Positions 1-9,454 of a stretch of DNA of 20,965 bases are shown one piece after another (position 1 is the stretch's first letter; every line of letters starts with the position of its first letter). Both the position numbers and the translations under genes were made by a program. Location of the stretch: the NCBI GenBank assembly GCA_964520865.1, contig CAZFOY010000056.1, forward strand, positions 1-20,965. The letters run 5' to 3'. This stretch comes from CAVQCT01 sp964520865 (GTDB taxonomy: Bacteria; Zixibacteria; MSB-5A5; GN15; FEB-12). The notes beneath the pieces were generated by a model. The model searched no databases, was not told the DNA's origin, and worked only from the letters and a program-made list of their open reading frames with translations.

Positions 1-1
1 C

Positions 2-2020
2 CTATTTATCTAAGGCGGCCTGTAAATCCTTGACCCTCGATTGGTCACGGGAAGTTTTGGCGAGCTTGGCAGCTTTACTCAAGAATTCCCGCGCTCGCCC
101 GAGGGATCCAAGGTAGTAGTTGGTCGCGGCAAGTCCGTACTGGGCGTCAAAAAGCGATGAATCCATGGCCAGGGCTCGCCCAAAGCAGGACATAGCCAAA
201 TCAGGATTTCGGTTCTGTAAAGTGTAGTTGCCGTAGTTGACCAAAATCAACGGGTCGTCGCTGTTCAATTCGTATGCCCGCTTGAGGAGTTGTCCGCCAG
301 CCTGGGTCTCTCCGGAACTCATGAGAATCACTCCCGCCTCCATCTGCGCCCGACCGTCTGACGGGAATCGGGATGCGATCCGATGACCGAGCTGTCGGAG
401 CTGTTCGTCCGATCCCCATCGCTCGAGAAAGTCGCGCTGCAGGAGATAGTTGTTTACGTCGGTGCTGTCGGAACTCAGAAGAGTCATGATTATGTGGTGG
501 GCCGGGTCTCGATCCCCCGCGGCGACATATTCATGGGCCAATTTCCCACCAATGTAAAGCGTATCTTTCAAGCTGCGAGGCGGCGCATTCCAAGCCTGTT
601 CGGCGTAACTGATCCGTACGCTATCGAGTTCCGGGTAATTCTCGGCGTGACTGTACAGCAAGGCCCACTCCATATATTTGTTTTTGAATTGAGATTGGTC
701 GATCAGCTCGGCGAAGCGTTCAGCAGAACGTGTCGGTGTGCTGTTGATACCGGCGAAAGCAAACACCAACGAGGCTCCAACGAGAATCACCGACCAGAGT
801 TGCGGTGGCAATCCTTCTTCTCGCACCGAGACATAAATTATGACAATTGCCGCAAGCAGAATGAAGGAGGGGACGGAGAAGAGATCCCAGTCTCTTGCCG
901 GCCCGAGGATCGGATTGAAGAACATCAGGAACATGGCGGCAGGAATCAGTACCCAGAGCGCATAACTGACCTGTGGTCGACTATCCGACCATAGTTTGCG
1001 AACTGAGCCAACTACTGCCGGCAAGAGCATCAGGCCCGGCAGGGCGCACAAGGTCAGCCAGTTGAACACCCCAATCAAATGATGGCCGCCAAGGATGGAG
1101 ACACTCCGGGAATCGGAAGGTAGCAACGGCACCAGGTTGCGGTGGACGATGTCAATGCCCAGCCAACCCACAACGTACGCTCCGCAGGTGCCGATCACGA
1201 CGAGCCAAAGCATTAGCCAGTTGATACGATGTAGCTCGGACGGTGTTGTCTTTCTCCCCGCAAGGGCGACAGTGATTATTGATGGAGCGAATATCACAGC
1301 GGCGGCAAGATGAGTGGCGGAGGCAATCAAATACAGGCCGAAGTAGATGAGCTTCTCTCGCCCGCCGGAGAACGACCGTAGGCCCGCCAGCAGGAGCCAC
1401 GGAACAAGGGCGGCGAAAATCGAATAGCTCTCGACATAACCGAAAAACAGAATAACTGTTCCGGAAGCAAGTAAAGCAGCTGCGACAGGAATGATTTGAG
1501 ACTTCGAAAGAAACCGCGCCAGACAGAAGATTCCGACAACGAAAGCCAGACCACTACCGGCGCTGAGGACTCGGTAGACTAATATCGCCTTGAGGCCCGA
1601 GGGTGCGAAGACATACTGATATAGGAGACTGTGAAGAAGAAAATCCAGAAATTCGGTGGGATGCAGCCAAAGTCCATGCGCTATCTCATTCTTGCGCAGG
1701 GTACCGTCTCCGAGCAGGGGAATAGACTCGTGGAAATAGAGGCCGAGAACCAACAGGGTGCATCCCAACCCACCGGCGATCAGCCAAAAGGCAGTTCGAT
1801 TGCTCGCCGCAGCCAGAGAGACCTTGCGAAATTGCGTATCGAGCGACCGCGCAACTCTTGGGACGAGCAGGACCAGCGCACCGAACGCAACCAGGGCCGT
1901 CAAGACTAACGGATAAAACGAGAATAGATTTGAACCCCACAACGCCTTCACCCCAAAGGCACCGGATGCAACTACAAGGGCAGCTAAGAGTAGTGCCGAC
2001 GCGGTTAATATGCCGCGCAA
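2..2020 (-). CDS. Multi-pass GT-C-like membrane protein with C-terminal TPR repeats
   Basis: The 672-residue product has about ten hydrophobic segments in residues 1-410, followed by a soluble tail. The first large loop carries an acidic motif, GDG at residues 104-106, just after a hydrophobic segment. GT-C glycosyltransferases that use lipid-linked sugars place their catalytic acid there, so a membrane glycosyltransferase role is inferred. Residues about 565-660 form three TPR-like helix pairs (one near LKRAYELNSDDP, one near GRALAMDSSL), which usually bind partners. The start is TTG at 2020. GGAGG lies five bases upstream, whereas the overlapping out-of-frame ATG touches the Shine-Dalgarno and would give only a short peptide. 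The TAG stop is at 2-4, so the gene is complete. A 78-bp repeat shared with the next gene's upstream region ends 20 bp before the start. The substrate is unknown. Confidence 0.8.
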   Translation of the reverse strand: MRGILTASALLLAALVVASGAFGVKALWGSNLFSFYPLVLTALVAFGALVLLVPRVARSLDTQFRKVSLAAASNRTAFWLIAGGLGCTLLVLGLYFHESIPLLGDGTLRKNEIAHGLWLHPTEFLDFLLHSLLYQYVFAPSGLKAILVYRVLSAGSGLAFVVGIFCLARFLSKSQIIPVAAALLASGTVILFFGYVESYSIFAALVPWLLLAGLRSFSGGREKLIYFGLYLIASATHLAAAVIFAPSIITVALAGRKTTPSELHRINWLMLWLVVIGTCGAYVVGWLGIDIVHRNLVPLLPSDSRSVSILGGHHLIGVFNWLTLCALPGLMLLPAVVGSVRKLWSDSRPQVSYALWVLIPAAMFLMFFNPILGPARDWDLFSVPSFILLAAIVIIYVSVREEGLPPQLWSVILVGASLVFAFAGINSTPTRSAERFAELIDQSQFKNKYMEWALLYSHAENYPELDSVRISYAEQAWNAPPRSLKDTLYIGGKLAHEYVAAGDRDPAHHIIMTLLSSDSTDVNNYLLQRDFLERWGSDEQLRQLGHRIASRFPSDGRAQMEAGVILMSSGETQAGGQLLKRAYELNSDDPLILVNYGNYTLQNRNPDLAMSCFGRALAMDSSLFDAQYGLAATNYYLGSLGRAREFLSKAAKLAKTSRDQSRVKDLQAALDK

Positions 2021-2040
2021 ATCATCCTCCGTTGGATATT

Positions 2041-2118
2041 TCGTCTTCCTGGGTAAACAGCATTTTCGTATCGACGAATGTACACGTGCGGAGCGCTGCG
2101 ATCAACAAGAAAAGCAGG
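2041..2118. repeat. 78-bp dispersed repeat, copy A, upstream of the TPR glycosyltransferase-like gene
   Basis: This copy matches 3788-3865 at 74 of 78 positions in direct orientation with no gaps. The four differences fall at offsets 4, 19, 58 and 71. The repeat holds several short palindromes, including TTCGTATCGACGAA (arms TTCGT/ACGAA) and AGCGCT. Read on the minus strand it contains TTGATC, a 17-bp spacer and TACATT, a moderate sigma-70-like match that would serve the gene starting at 2020. All four differences are non-synonymous in both of the open frames that I checked, so conservation of a peptide is unlikely. Confidence 0.85.
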
Positions 2119-2256
2119 GGCTAAGCATTCGTGACGTCGTCCGAACGCAATTGGCCGAAGCGACGAAATAGGCTGGAGTCGGCTCTCCGGAACGTGCGTG
2201 ACACCAAGCCAACATCGGAGAACACATCAGCGGCAGACTGATGGGAGTCTTCTTCG

Positions 2257-3615
2257 CTACTGACGATGGGAAAGTCTTGTCCAAAGATGCCTCACACCTG
2301 TAGCCATCTGAACGAGAAGGTAGGCGATCAGTATCGTCCAGGCCATTTCGGCGGGATAGTGCAATCGCGAACCCTGCCAGATACTCACTCCCACGACAAT
2401 CGAAAAACTGAAATAGGTAACACCCAATATCCATGCCGCTGCGTACGCCCGGTTCCGGATCATCACCGCTAAACCCAGCAGCGTCAGTCCAATCAATACA
2501 TATCCGAGCCAATTTCGCATCCAGAGAATGAAATGAGTCCAAACGCCCTTGATTTGTGGAATTTCCACCCGAGCGTACCCTGTTTCCGCAGTCATGTTCA
2601 CGCGAACGTTCAGGAAGTAGTCACTGAGCATCATTCGGGGATGGATTTCAAATTCATGTATGATGCGATCTTTCGCTTTCTTGTAGGCAACCGCGAAATC
2701 TCCTGACCTGTCCCCATCTTCTTCCTCCCACTTGTGCCGATACTCGACCAGCCTCTTCCCCTCTCTTCTCGTGTCGGCGGCTACCTGCGCCACGAGACAA
2801 GATCGCACTGTCTGGATGCCGTTCGTTCCGAATACGAACAAATTGTACAGAGCATAGTTGCGGGCCGACCAACCCAGCACCATTACCAGCCCCACCAATC
2901 CGGTAATGGCGGCCTTGCGGATAAACTGCAGCCGCGTCTGATTTTGATTCCGACGAGGCAACACCAGGGCCAGGAACAACAAAACATAAGGGCATATTTG
3001 CCCCATCGGACGAATATACGCTGCGTATCCGGCGATCAGCCCGGCGAGCACGTACCAACGGATTCGTCCCGTCTGGTAGCCCAGGACGAACAGCAACAAC
3101 ACCGTCGCGTAGAGTGTGAAAAACGGCTGATCCGTCAGAATGTGACAACTAAGTGTTATGGATGTCATCGAAACTGCCGAGAACAGTCCTGCAATCAGCG
3201 CCACCGCCCGGGATGACAGCAACCGGAGGGCCAGAAGGTATACGACTACGGGTGCCAACCCGCCCAAAACGATATTGAACAGGATCGGCCAAATCAAATT
3301 GGTCCCGAATATCAATCTGATAGCAGCCAGCGTCAGCGCGAAACCTGGTCCGGCTCTCAGCATTCCGTACGCCCCCAGTTTTTGGTACGTGAAGAAGTGG
3401 TTGGACACCATGAGATAGAAACTCGCGTCCTCAGGAGATGTCGATAGCTTATCGAAACCAAGAAAATCCGATGCCAGCTTGAGATAGATCAAGCGAAGGA
3501 TCACGGCGAGTACGAAGAGCCCGATTAGATGGTAGAAGGTGAGGCGGGTAAAGGTTTTGCCGATCGTGTTGTCGTTCGGTGAAGTGCGATTGCCGTCGTT
3601 CGAATTGATCTTCAT
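2257..3615 (-). CDS. Multi-pass membrane protein of the GT39/ArnT-like (GT-C) glycosyltransferase type
   Basis: The 452-residue product has a short polar N-terminus (residues 1-25), a first membrane helix at about 28-46, and about ten more hydrophobic segments. The first outer loop contains PEDASFYLMVSNHF (residues 61-74). It resembles the acidic-aromatic site (DE or ED followed by Tyr) of ArnT/PMT-family glycosyltransferases, which move a sugar from a polyprenyl carrier. A larger outer loop around residues 265-345 is rich in charged residues. ATG at 3613-3615 has only a weak GGGA upstream. It is transcribed in the same direction as the neighbouring TPR glycosyltransferase-like gene but 236 bp apart, and both have the same 78-bp repeat upstream, which suggests shared control. 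The substrate cannot be read from the sequence. Confidence 0.8.
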   Translation of the reverse strand: MKINSNDGNRTSPNDNTIGKTFTRLTFYHLIGLFVLAVILRLIYLKLASDFLGFDKLSTSPEDASFYLMVSNHFFTYQKLGAYGMLRAGPGFALTLAAIRLIFGTNLIWPILFNIVLGGLAPVVVYLLALRLLSSRAVALIAGLFSAVSMTSITLSCHILTDQPFFTLYATVLLLFVLGYQTGRIRWYVLAGLIAGYAAYIRPMGQICPYVLLFLALVLPRRNQNQTRLQFIRKAAITGLVGLVMVLGWSARNYALYNLFVFGTNGIQTVRSCLVAQVAADTRREGKRLVEYRHKWEEEDGDRSGDFAVAYKKAKDRIIHEFEIHPRMMLSDYFLNVRVNMTAETGYARVEIPQIKGVWTHFILWMRNWLGYVLIGLTLLGLAVMIRNRAYAAAWILGVTYFSFSIVVGVSIWQGSRLHYPAEMAWTILIAYLLVQMATGVRHLWTRLSHRQ

Positions 3616-4139
3616 CGCATTCAGTCCCTACATCCCTCGTCTTAGCCACCTCTACCACACCGGCAGGCCGATTAGCGGCAATAAGTTAAGAGAAATCAAG
3701 AACGGATGCAAGCGATTAAGACTTCCCGTGTGTGACCGGCGCCATCGCCTCAGGTATCAATGGAACACCAGAGGCTCGGGATGATCCTCGCCTTCCTGGG
3801 TAAACCGCATTTTCGTATCGACGAATGTACACGTGCGGAGCGCTACGATCAACAAGAGAAGCAGGTGATCGTCTATGGGGGCAGTATCCGGAGATACCCG
3901 ACCGGAGCGCCGATTCTCCAGGCGTAAACAAAGAGATCGTCCCATGCAAACGACGACGCATTCATATACTAAATCAATCCATTTTTATCTTGAGCTTTTC
4001 AAGAAATGTAGTACTTTGAATAAATATGAGTTGACCGTGTTTTCTTCTGGTCGGCCCGAGTCGACTTCGCTGCGCCTCTTTTCCGCATCGTGAGTCATTA
4101 TCACAATTTATATCGTTTTAGCCAGGTGAGGGTATTACC
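3616..4139. other. 524-bp intergenic region between divergent genes
   Basis: It contains copy B of the 78-bp repeat (3788-3865), an AT-rich stretch at about 3958-4050, and the ribosome binding site of the large secreted protein (AGGTGAGGG at 4124-4132, seven bases before the ATG). A small hairpin CTTGA/TCAAG lies at about 3989-4003. TATACT at 3965-3970 looks like a -10 box but has no acceptable -35 partner, so I do not call a promoter. Short open frames here have no good start signals. Confidence 0.6.
3788..3865. repeat. 78-bp dispersed repeat, copy B, upstream of the GT39-like gene
   Basis: This is the second copy of the 2041-2118 repeat, in the same orientation and 1747 bp away. It lies 172 bp upstream of the start at 3615. 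The palindromic core and the minus-strand TTGATC-17-TACATT arrangement are unchanged between copies, since all four differences fall outside these hexamers. The flanks on either side show no similarity, so the duplicated unit has sharp edges. Confidence 0.85.
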
Positions 4140-7100
4140 ATGTCGTGTTTTGCTATTTCATCCCTGAGCCGCCGGCTCCTGTTTTTTTTCATCGGACTGT
4201 TCCTGATGTGCAGGGGCCTGGCGGTCGCTCAAAACTACGTCCCCGAAGACAGTTCATGGGACCAACGTTTCTCCTGGCCCGGCGTTTCGGGCGAAGTCGA
4301 CGCTCTCCTGCGGGTCGGAGATTCCCTCTACATCGGCGGCAATTGCGGAAAGCAGATTGGCCGCAAAACCGTCCGGTACCTCGTCATCCTCGACCTTTCC
4401 GATAGTACCTGGCACGATCCCGGCCTTGAATTAGGAGGAACCGCACCTGAAATAGACGCCATCGCTCGTGATCCGAGCAGCGGCGATATCTACGTCGGCG
4501 GCTGGTTCAAGAGCGTTAACCAAGACACCACCATCCGCTACATCACGATGTGGGACGGCACCGAGTGGACCTCCTGGAGTGGCGGCGATGATGGCCTCAA
4601 CAACGGTGTTTACGACATTTTTCTCCGTTCAGCCTCCTCCAATACGGAGATATTCGTTGCCGGCGCATTCGACTCGGCTGCCGGTCTCAGCGCTTCGGGG
4701 ATTGCCCGGTACCGTTCCTATGCGGGCTGGGACAACCTCAACGGCCAGTTATCTCGGGTCGGCGGGACCACGGTGGCGGCGCTTCAATTTGTCTACCCGC
4801 GTCTTTACGTTGGAGGAAACTTCACCGGGGCCGACACTCTCAGCGTCAACAATATTGCATACTACGACGTAAATGCTGAGTCCTGGGGCAGAGTGAATGG
4901 CGGTCCGAGCAACGGTCCGATTACGGCACTCGGCAACTACCAAACCGGCGCCTCCAACTGGCTTGTAGTCGGCGGCGCGTTCACTTTAATCGATGACACG
5001 CTTCCTGCCAGCGACATCGCCCGCTATGACCTGAACTCTTCCCAATGGAGTTCCTTTGCCAATGGCCTCGGTGGTCGTGTCAGCGATATCTATTGCGAGA
5101 GCCGCCACCCTTCCCGCATTATCGCCGCCGGATACTTCTTCAACCAGGTCTACTCCGACACCATACGCGGTCTTGCCGAGTGGGACGGAGCTTCAAATGA
5201 ATGGGTGAATGTCGGAACGCGCATCGAGGGGCAGGTGAATGCCATCGCTCCTCCCGCTTCTTCATTCAGACAAGAGATCTACATTGGCGGCGACTTCTAC
5301 AAAGCCGGTGAAACCGTCGCCCGCAATATTGCCGGGGAAAATGGTTCCGGCGGATGGGACGGTTATGGTCTCGGCACCTCCAACAACTCGGGTCAAAGCG
5401 CCGGTTCCCTGAACGATATTTCTACCGATGGTGAACGCCTCTATATGATCGGCAGCTTCGATGCGATTGCAAACCGCGACGCCGACGGCATCGCTATCTG
5501 GGACACGCTCAACTGGACCCTTCCCCCCGCCGTCTTTGACCAGCCTCCCTACTGCATATTCGGATCCGGCGACACCGTCTACGTCGGCGGCGGCTTCACT
5601 CAGATCAATGGTTCGTCGTACAATCATATCGCCATGTGGGACGGTTCAGCGTGGAACGCTCTCGGCGACGGTGTATCATCGTGGGTGAGAGATATGATAC
5701 GAGGCTCCGACAGTAACCTTTACGTGTCCGGTTCATTCACGATGGCCGGATCGGACTCCGCGGTCGGCGTTGCTATGTGGGACGGTTCCGCATGGCACAG
5801 TCTTGGCGCCAACCTGGTTTCCGACTATGGCTCCCCCGGCTCCGGTGAACAACTCTGTCTCGACTCCGCTACCGGCGACATTTATCTGGCCGGAAACTTC
5901 TGGACTGTAGCCGGCCAGACTTCACGCTGTGTCGCGCGATACCATGGCGGTCAGTGGTACCCGGTCGGTCCGGTCGGACTCCCAACCTACTTCTACTCGT
6001 CTTCAAACGCCGTCGCTGTCGACGGTGCCGGGCAGGTCTACGTGGGCGGGAATCTCGGTGACACCGTCTGGCAGTACAACGGCAGCGCCTGGAATGCGAT
6101 CGGCGGCACGGACATTTGCTTTGAGGTCAAGTCGATGTTGAGCGATGGGTGTAATGTTTACCTCGGCGGGAAGAACTCCGCCTACGCTACGGACTGCTTC
6201 GGCAACGCCGTCGCCCGCTTTAACGGTGGAGCCTACGTTCCGATCGGCAGCGGCATCGGCGAGTATCCGAACGAGGTCCGTTCAATGGCGCTTATGAACG
6301 ACAAGTTGTATTTCGCCGGAGGTTTCCAGGGAGCCGGGTCAGCTCCTTCGGCCGGCCTTGCTATCTGGCGGAACTTGGCCAATGCCGGGGGCCAGGGCCA
6401 GGTATCCCTCACTTCACCGGCTATCGGAGACACTCTGCACTATGGCGACGTTTACCCGATCGCCTTTACCGCCGACAGCAGCCTCGAAAACGTCGAAATC
6501 GACTACTCCCTTGACAGCGGCCTGACCTGGACCGTGCTGCACAACCGCGCGTGTCCAACGCGCCCTCTCCCCTGGATCGTCCCGGACACGAATGCCGCCT
6601 TCTGTCAACTTCGTATCGCCGATGGTGATGCTGCCTGCTATTTCAACTACGGCGATTTTTTCACCATCACCGCCGACCCGAATCTGATCGTCTATAGGGT
6701 CACCCGCCCAACCGGCAGCTACTACACTGAGCCTTTCACTATGGGGTATCATCAGTTCTCCTTCTCCAATGATTCCGAATACGTCTGGCCCGAAGACTAT
6801 TACTCTCAGATCGATTACAGTCAATGGCCTTTCCCCGTCAGTGCGGTGACCGATAATGCCATCAACCCGGACTGGGGGTTGTTCGTCGATGCCTTCGGCA
6901 AATATGCCTGCTACGACCGCGTTCGAACGCCTAAAATCGTGAATCCTGATCGGTACTTGCTCTGGCAATTTCTCAAACGGAATCCGTGGACGGGCTCCTG
7001 CGTCGGATTCACGCAGGGCGCCCTCCTCATTTTCGAGCGCTTCGGCATCAATGAGAACATTACGTTCACCGACGACGTCTATCTCCACGAAGAGGGGCTC

Positions 7101-8609
7101 ATCCCCCTGTGGCGCAAAGTGGTCAACAAATACTGGATATACCAATTCGGCGCCAAGCACCAGGCCTACCAGATCTTCCACGCCCATATGCCGCCCGATC
7201 GCGCACTCGATACCCTGATCCGGGGTATGCAGCTCGGCGAGACGCCGCGGGGCATAAACATCATCAGGAGGCGCCGCATACCGAGGGAGTCGGGATCTTT
7301 CCTCGGCTCCGACAGCACCAAGGATCGCTGGGCTCACAACGTCCTCCCGTACATGATCCGCAACGTCCCTGATTCCGCCGGCATCTGGTATGTCTATGTC
7401 TACGATAATAACGACCCCGAAGCCGACAGTCTGTATATCCACATCGATCGTAACAATCAGACCTGGTCGTATAACGAGTACCCGGACATCACCGCGACCG
7501 ATACTACCAAAGGCTTCGTCCCCTCTCTGCCTCTAATAGAATATAAAGGACTTGCATCCGACCCGCGCGTGTCCAAATCCGCGCAACAGACCGATTCAGC
7601 CTCCTGGATTTACCAGATGTCCACGGAGGACATGCTTATTACTGATACGCTCGGCAACCGCGTCGGTGAGGACGACACGGCTTACTATGATGAGATCACC
7701 AACGCCGGTCCAATAGTGCCTACCAATCCGGGGTGGTCCTGGCATCATCCCATGGGCTACCTGATTCCGTCCGGCTCGTACAACATCGAGCTCTCCAGGT
7801 TCGAAGACACCACCACGAGTCTTCTCTGGCAGGATGACTCCTTGTCCTGCGTCTTTATGCGTGATGGTACCGACAGTACCCAGACCGACCTCATCTCGAT
7901 AGACAGTGAACTGACCCTGACCAACCCCGATCCGAGCACGAAGCACTGTTCGCTGATTGCCGTGCGAGGAGACTCCGTCACCGGGCACTTTTACTTCAGA
8001 CTCGATAGCCTCGCAATTGGCCAGAATGACTTTGTTGCGGTTCAGCCGGTCGGTGACTCTACACTGACTGTCCGCAATTATGGCGCCGCCAAGTCCTATT
8101 CCCTGATCCTCTGGCACACCGATCGTGATGGCCAGGAATACACCCAATCGACCAGCAGTATCCCGATCAACGCCGACGCAGATCAGTCCATCGCTCCCTC
8201 ATGGGACTCCCTTGCCGATCATCCCGTTACGATCTATCTTGATAACAACCGTGATGGCGTCTTTGAAGACAGTATGACCGCTGACATTGCACTTGGCGTA
8301 GGCGACAACCCCCAAGGAGTTCCTCTGCCCAAAAGCTATCACCTTGGGCAAAACTATCCCAACCCATTTAATCCAACTACTACGATTGAATTCACGTTGC
8401 CGATCAGGTCGCAAGTGAATCTGACTGTTTACAATATCCTCGGGCAGAAGGTAGCCACATTGGTTGATGGCGTCCGCCCTGCCGGAACTTATTCAATTGA
8501 ATGGAACGGTACCTCGAGCTCCGGTACGCCGGTCGCCACCGGAGTCTATTTTTATCGCATGCGGACCGACAAGTTTACGGAGTCAAAGAAGATGCTCTTT
8601 TTGCGATAG
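4140..8609 (+). CDS. Secreted T9SS-type protein: propeller-like repeats, Ig-like segment, papain-like peptidase-like domain, sorting tail
   Basis: The 1489-residue product starts with a signal peptide (hydrophobic 13-29, cleavage likely after AVA at 30). Residues about 60-745 hold about 14 copies of a roughly 45-residue module with the pattern YVGGxF, then IAxWDG and W..LG. This resembles Rax2/kelch-like propeller repeats. Residues about 755-860 look Ig-like (IDYSLDSGLTW). Residues about 868-1145 hold GSCVGF with Cys954, AHNVLPY with His1066 and YDNND with Asn1090/1091. That order and spacing fit a papain-like cysteine peptidase, although catalysis is an inference. Residues 1399-1489 are a T9SS type A sorting domain (QNYPNPFNP). 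The ribosome binding site AGGTGAGGG lies seven bases upstream of the ATG. The protein is expected outside the cell or on its surface. Substrate and partners are unknown. Confidence 0.9.
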   Translation: MSCFAISSLSRRLLFFFIGLFLMCRGLAVAQNYVPEDSSWDQRFSWPGVSGEVDALLRVGDSLYIGGNCGKQIGRKTVRYLVILDLSDSTWHDPGLELGGTAPEIDAIARDPSSGDIYVGGWFKSVNQDTTIRYITMWDGTEWTSWSGGDDGLNNGVYDIFLRSASSNTEIFVAGAFDSAAGLSASGIARYRSYAGWDNLNGQLSRVGGTTVAALQFVYPRLYVGGNFTGADTLSVNNIAYYDVNAESWGRVNGGPSNGPITALGNYQTGASNWLVVGGAFTLIDDTLPASDIARYDLNSSQWSSFANGLGGRVSDIYCESRHPSRIIAAGYFFNQVYSDTIRGLAEWDGASNEWVNVGTRIEGQVNAIAPPASSFRQEIYIGGDFYKAGETVARNIAGENGSGGWDGYGLGTSNNSGQSAGSLNDISTDGERLYMIGSFDAIANRDADGIAIWDTLNWTLPPAVFDQPPYCIFGSGDTVYVGGGFTQINGSSYNHIAMWDGSAWNALGDGVSSWVRDMIRGSDSNLYVSGSFTMAGSDSAVGVAMWDGSAWHSLGANLVSDYGSPGSGEQLCLDSATGDIYLAGNFWTVAGQTSRCVARYHGGQWYPVGPVGLPTYFYSSSNAVAVDGAGQVYVGGNLGDTVWQYNGSAWNAIGGTDICFEVKSMLSDGCNVYLGGKNSAYATDCFGNAVARFNGGAYVPIGSGIGEYPNEVRSMALMNDKLYFAGGFQGAGSAPSAGLAIWRNLANAGGQGQVSLTSPAIGDTLHYGDVYPIAFTADSSLENVEIDYSLDSGLTWTVLHNRACPTRPLPWIVPDTNAAFCQLRIADGDAACYFNYGDFFTITADPNLIVYRVTRPTGSYYTEPFTMGYHQFSFSNDSEYVWPEDYYSQIDYSQWPFPVSAVTDNAINPDWGLFVDAFGKYACYDRVRTPKIVNPDRYLLWQFLKRNPWTGSCVGFTQGALLIFERFGINENITFTDDVYLHEEGLIPLWRKVVNKYWIYQFGAKHQAYQIFHAHMPPDRALDTLIRGMQLGETPRGINIIRRRRIPRESGSFLGSDSTKDRWAHNVLPYMIRNVPDSAGIWYVYVYDNNDPEADSLYIHIDRNNQTWSYNEYPDITATDTTKGFVPSLPLIEYKGLASDPRVSKSAQQTDSASWIYQMSTEDMLITDTLGNRVGEDDTAYYDEITNAGPIVPTNPGWSWHHPMGYLIPSGSYNIELSRFEDTTTSLLWQDDSLSCVFMRDGTDSTQTDLISIDSELTLTNPDPSTKHCSLIAVRGDSVTGHFYFRLDSLAIGQNDFVAVQPVGDSTLTVRNYGAAKSYSLILWHTDRDGQEYTQSTSSIPINADADQSIAPSWDSLADHPVTIYLDNNRDGVFEDSMTADIALGVGDNPQGVPLPKSYHLGQNYPNPFNPTTTIEFTLPIRSQVNLTVYNILGQKVATLVDGVRPAGTYSIEWNGTSSSGTPVATGVYFYRMRTDKFTESKKMLFLR

Positions 8610-8622
8610 AGATGGTTATGAT

Positions 8623-8654
8623 GGTGGGCGCAGAGAATCTGTTCTGTGCCCACC
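8623..8654. terminator. Hairpin between convergent genes, possible bidirectional terminator
   Basis: A 12-bp stem (8623-8634 with 8643-8654, one G-U pair as RNA) closes an 8-base loop. It lies 14 bp after the stop of the large secreted protein and 30 bp beyond the stop of the convergent membrane gene. Neither side has a clear T-run, so intrinsic termination is uncertain. Confidence 0.45.
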
Positions 8655-8683
8655 GATATCTTGCCCCGGTCTTGCGATCGGCT

Positions 8684-9454
8684 TCACTCCGCTTCTACAA
8701 TCATCGCGCGGCGAAACAGCAAACCCGACACGACAAATAGCATGACGAAAAAGGCATTGAAAGCAAATACACCGAACATCCCCGCCGCCCCCCAGGAGAC
8801 TTGCGGCCAGGCAATCCGTGCGACTACAGGAATCAACAATTGGACGAACGCTGCGGCAAACAACGCGAGGGACATTCCGCGCGGTCTGAAGCGCGCTATA
8901 AGGGTACCGACTACTCCGACCACAAACACGGCTCCATACAGAAGGTTGGCAGGCTGGTTCTCGGATCCAATAATCCCAACGGCACCATTGACCCAGACGA
9001 GAAGAAACGCGCCACCTACCGCCACTCCCACGGCAAATCGGTATATGGTGTTCTTTGTTTTTTTTGCGACCAACTCATAGGCGAAACCGGCACCCAGCAG
9101 CAAAACGGCGGCAGCGATAAAATCGCCCGCACTCCAGTGTACTTCATCGGTGAATTGCATTGCCACCAGCGGCACCAGCAGTATAATTGCAGTGACAAGT
9201 GCGATTCGGATAATGTTTCTATTTCGCATTATGATCGATACTCCGTTCTCTTTGATGATTCCCGCGGATGTCTCAAGGAACATCCCGACCGCACAACCGA
9301 GCAGTCCTTTGCCCCGGTCAGCTCGCTCCCGGAGAAGATCGGTGAATGTCTGCTGCATCCCTTCGCCGAATTGATCGTTGTACGATTTCGAGTAATAGCG
9401 AAGCAGCCGTGCGTACCAGCGACGGTATCTCTGTATACTGTTTTCAGCTCTCAT
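8684..9454 (-). CDS. Six-helix membrane protein paired with a PadR regulator
   Basis: I place the start at ATG 9454 (MRAENSIQ), giving 256 residues. This overlaps the end of the PadR gene by 11 bp, as in translationally coupled pairs. The open frame runs further upstream, but only inside PadR coding sequence. Residues 1-65 form a charged, aromatic cytosolic segment (RRWYARLLRYYSKSYND, then FGEGMQQTFTDLL) of a kind common at the start of membrane proteins encoded beside PadR regulators. About six hydrophobic helices follow from residue about 80 to the C-terminus. No catalytic motif or ATPase partner is visible. Such PadR-membrane pairs often act in envelope stress or signalling, but the function here is unknown. 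It ends near a hairpin shared with the convergent gene. Confidence 0.8.
   Translation of the reverse strand: MRAENSIQRYRRWYARLLRYYSKSYNDQFGEGMQQTFTDLLRERADRGKGLLGCAVGMFLETSAGIIKENGVSIIMRNRNIIRIALVTAIILLVPLVAMQFTDEVHWSAGDFIAAAVLLLGAGFAYELVAKKTKNTIYRFAVGVAVGGAFLLVWVNGAVGIIGSENQPANLLYGAVFVVGVVGTLIARFRPRGMSLALFAAAFVQLLIPVVARIAWPQVSWGAAGMFGVFAFNAFFVMLFVVSGLLFRRAMIVEAE

Noticed and set aside
2102..2542. 146-codon minus-strand frame over the end of the GT39-like gene
   Set aside because: It overlaps the last membrane helices of the real gene in another frame, and no family motif is seen. Its start lies within that gene.
3757..3945. 62-codon minus-strand frame that includes the 78-bp repeat
   Set aside because: The matching frame in the other repeat copy begins after a stop, and all four base differences alter the peptide. 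There is no good start signal.
6414..7442. 342-codon open frame on the minus strand
   Set aside because: It lies fully antisense to the peptidase-like part of the large secreted protein. Its composition (Val/Gly/Asp/Ile-rich, no fold or motif) is what the reverse strand of a GC-rich gene produces, and it has no ribosome binding site or partner gene.
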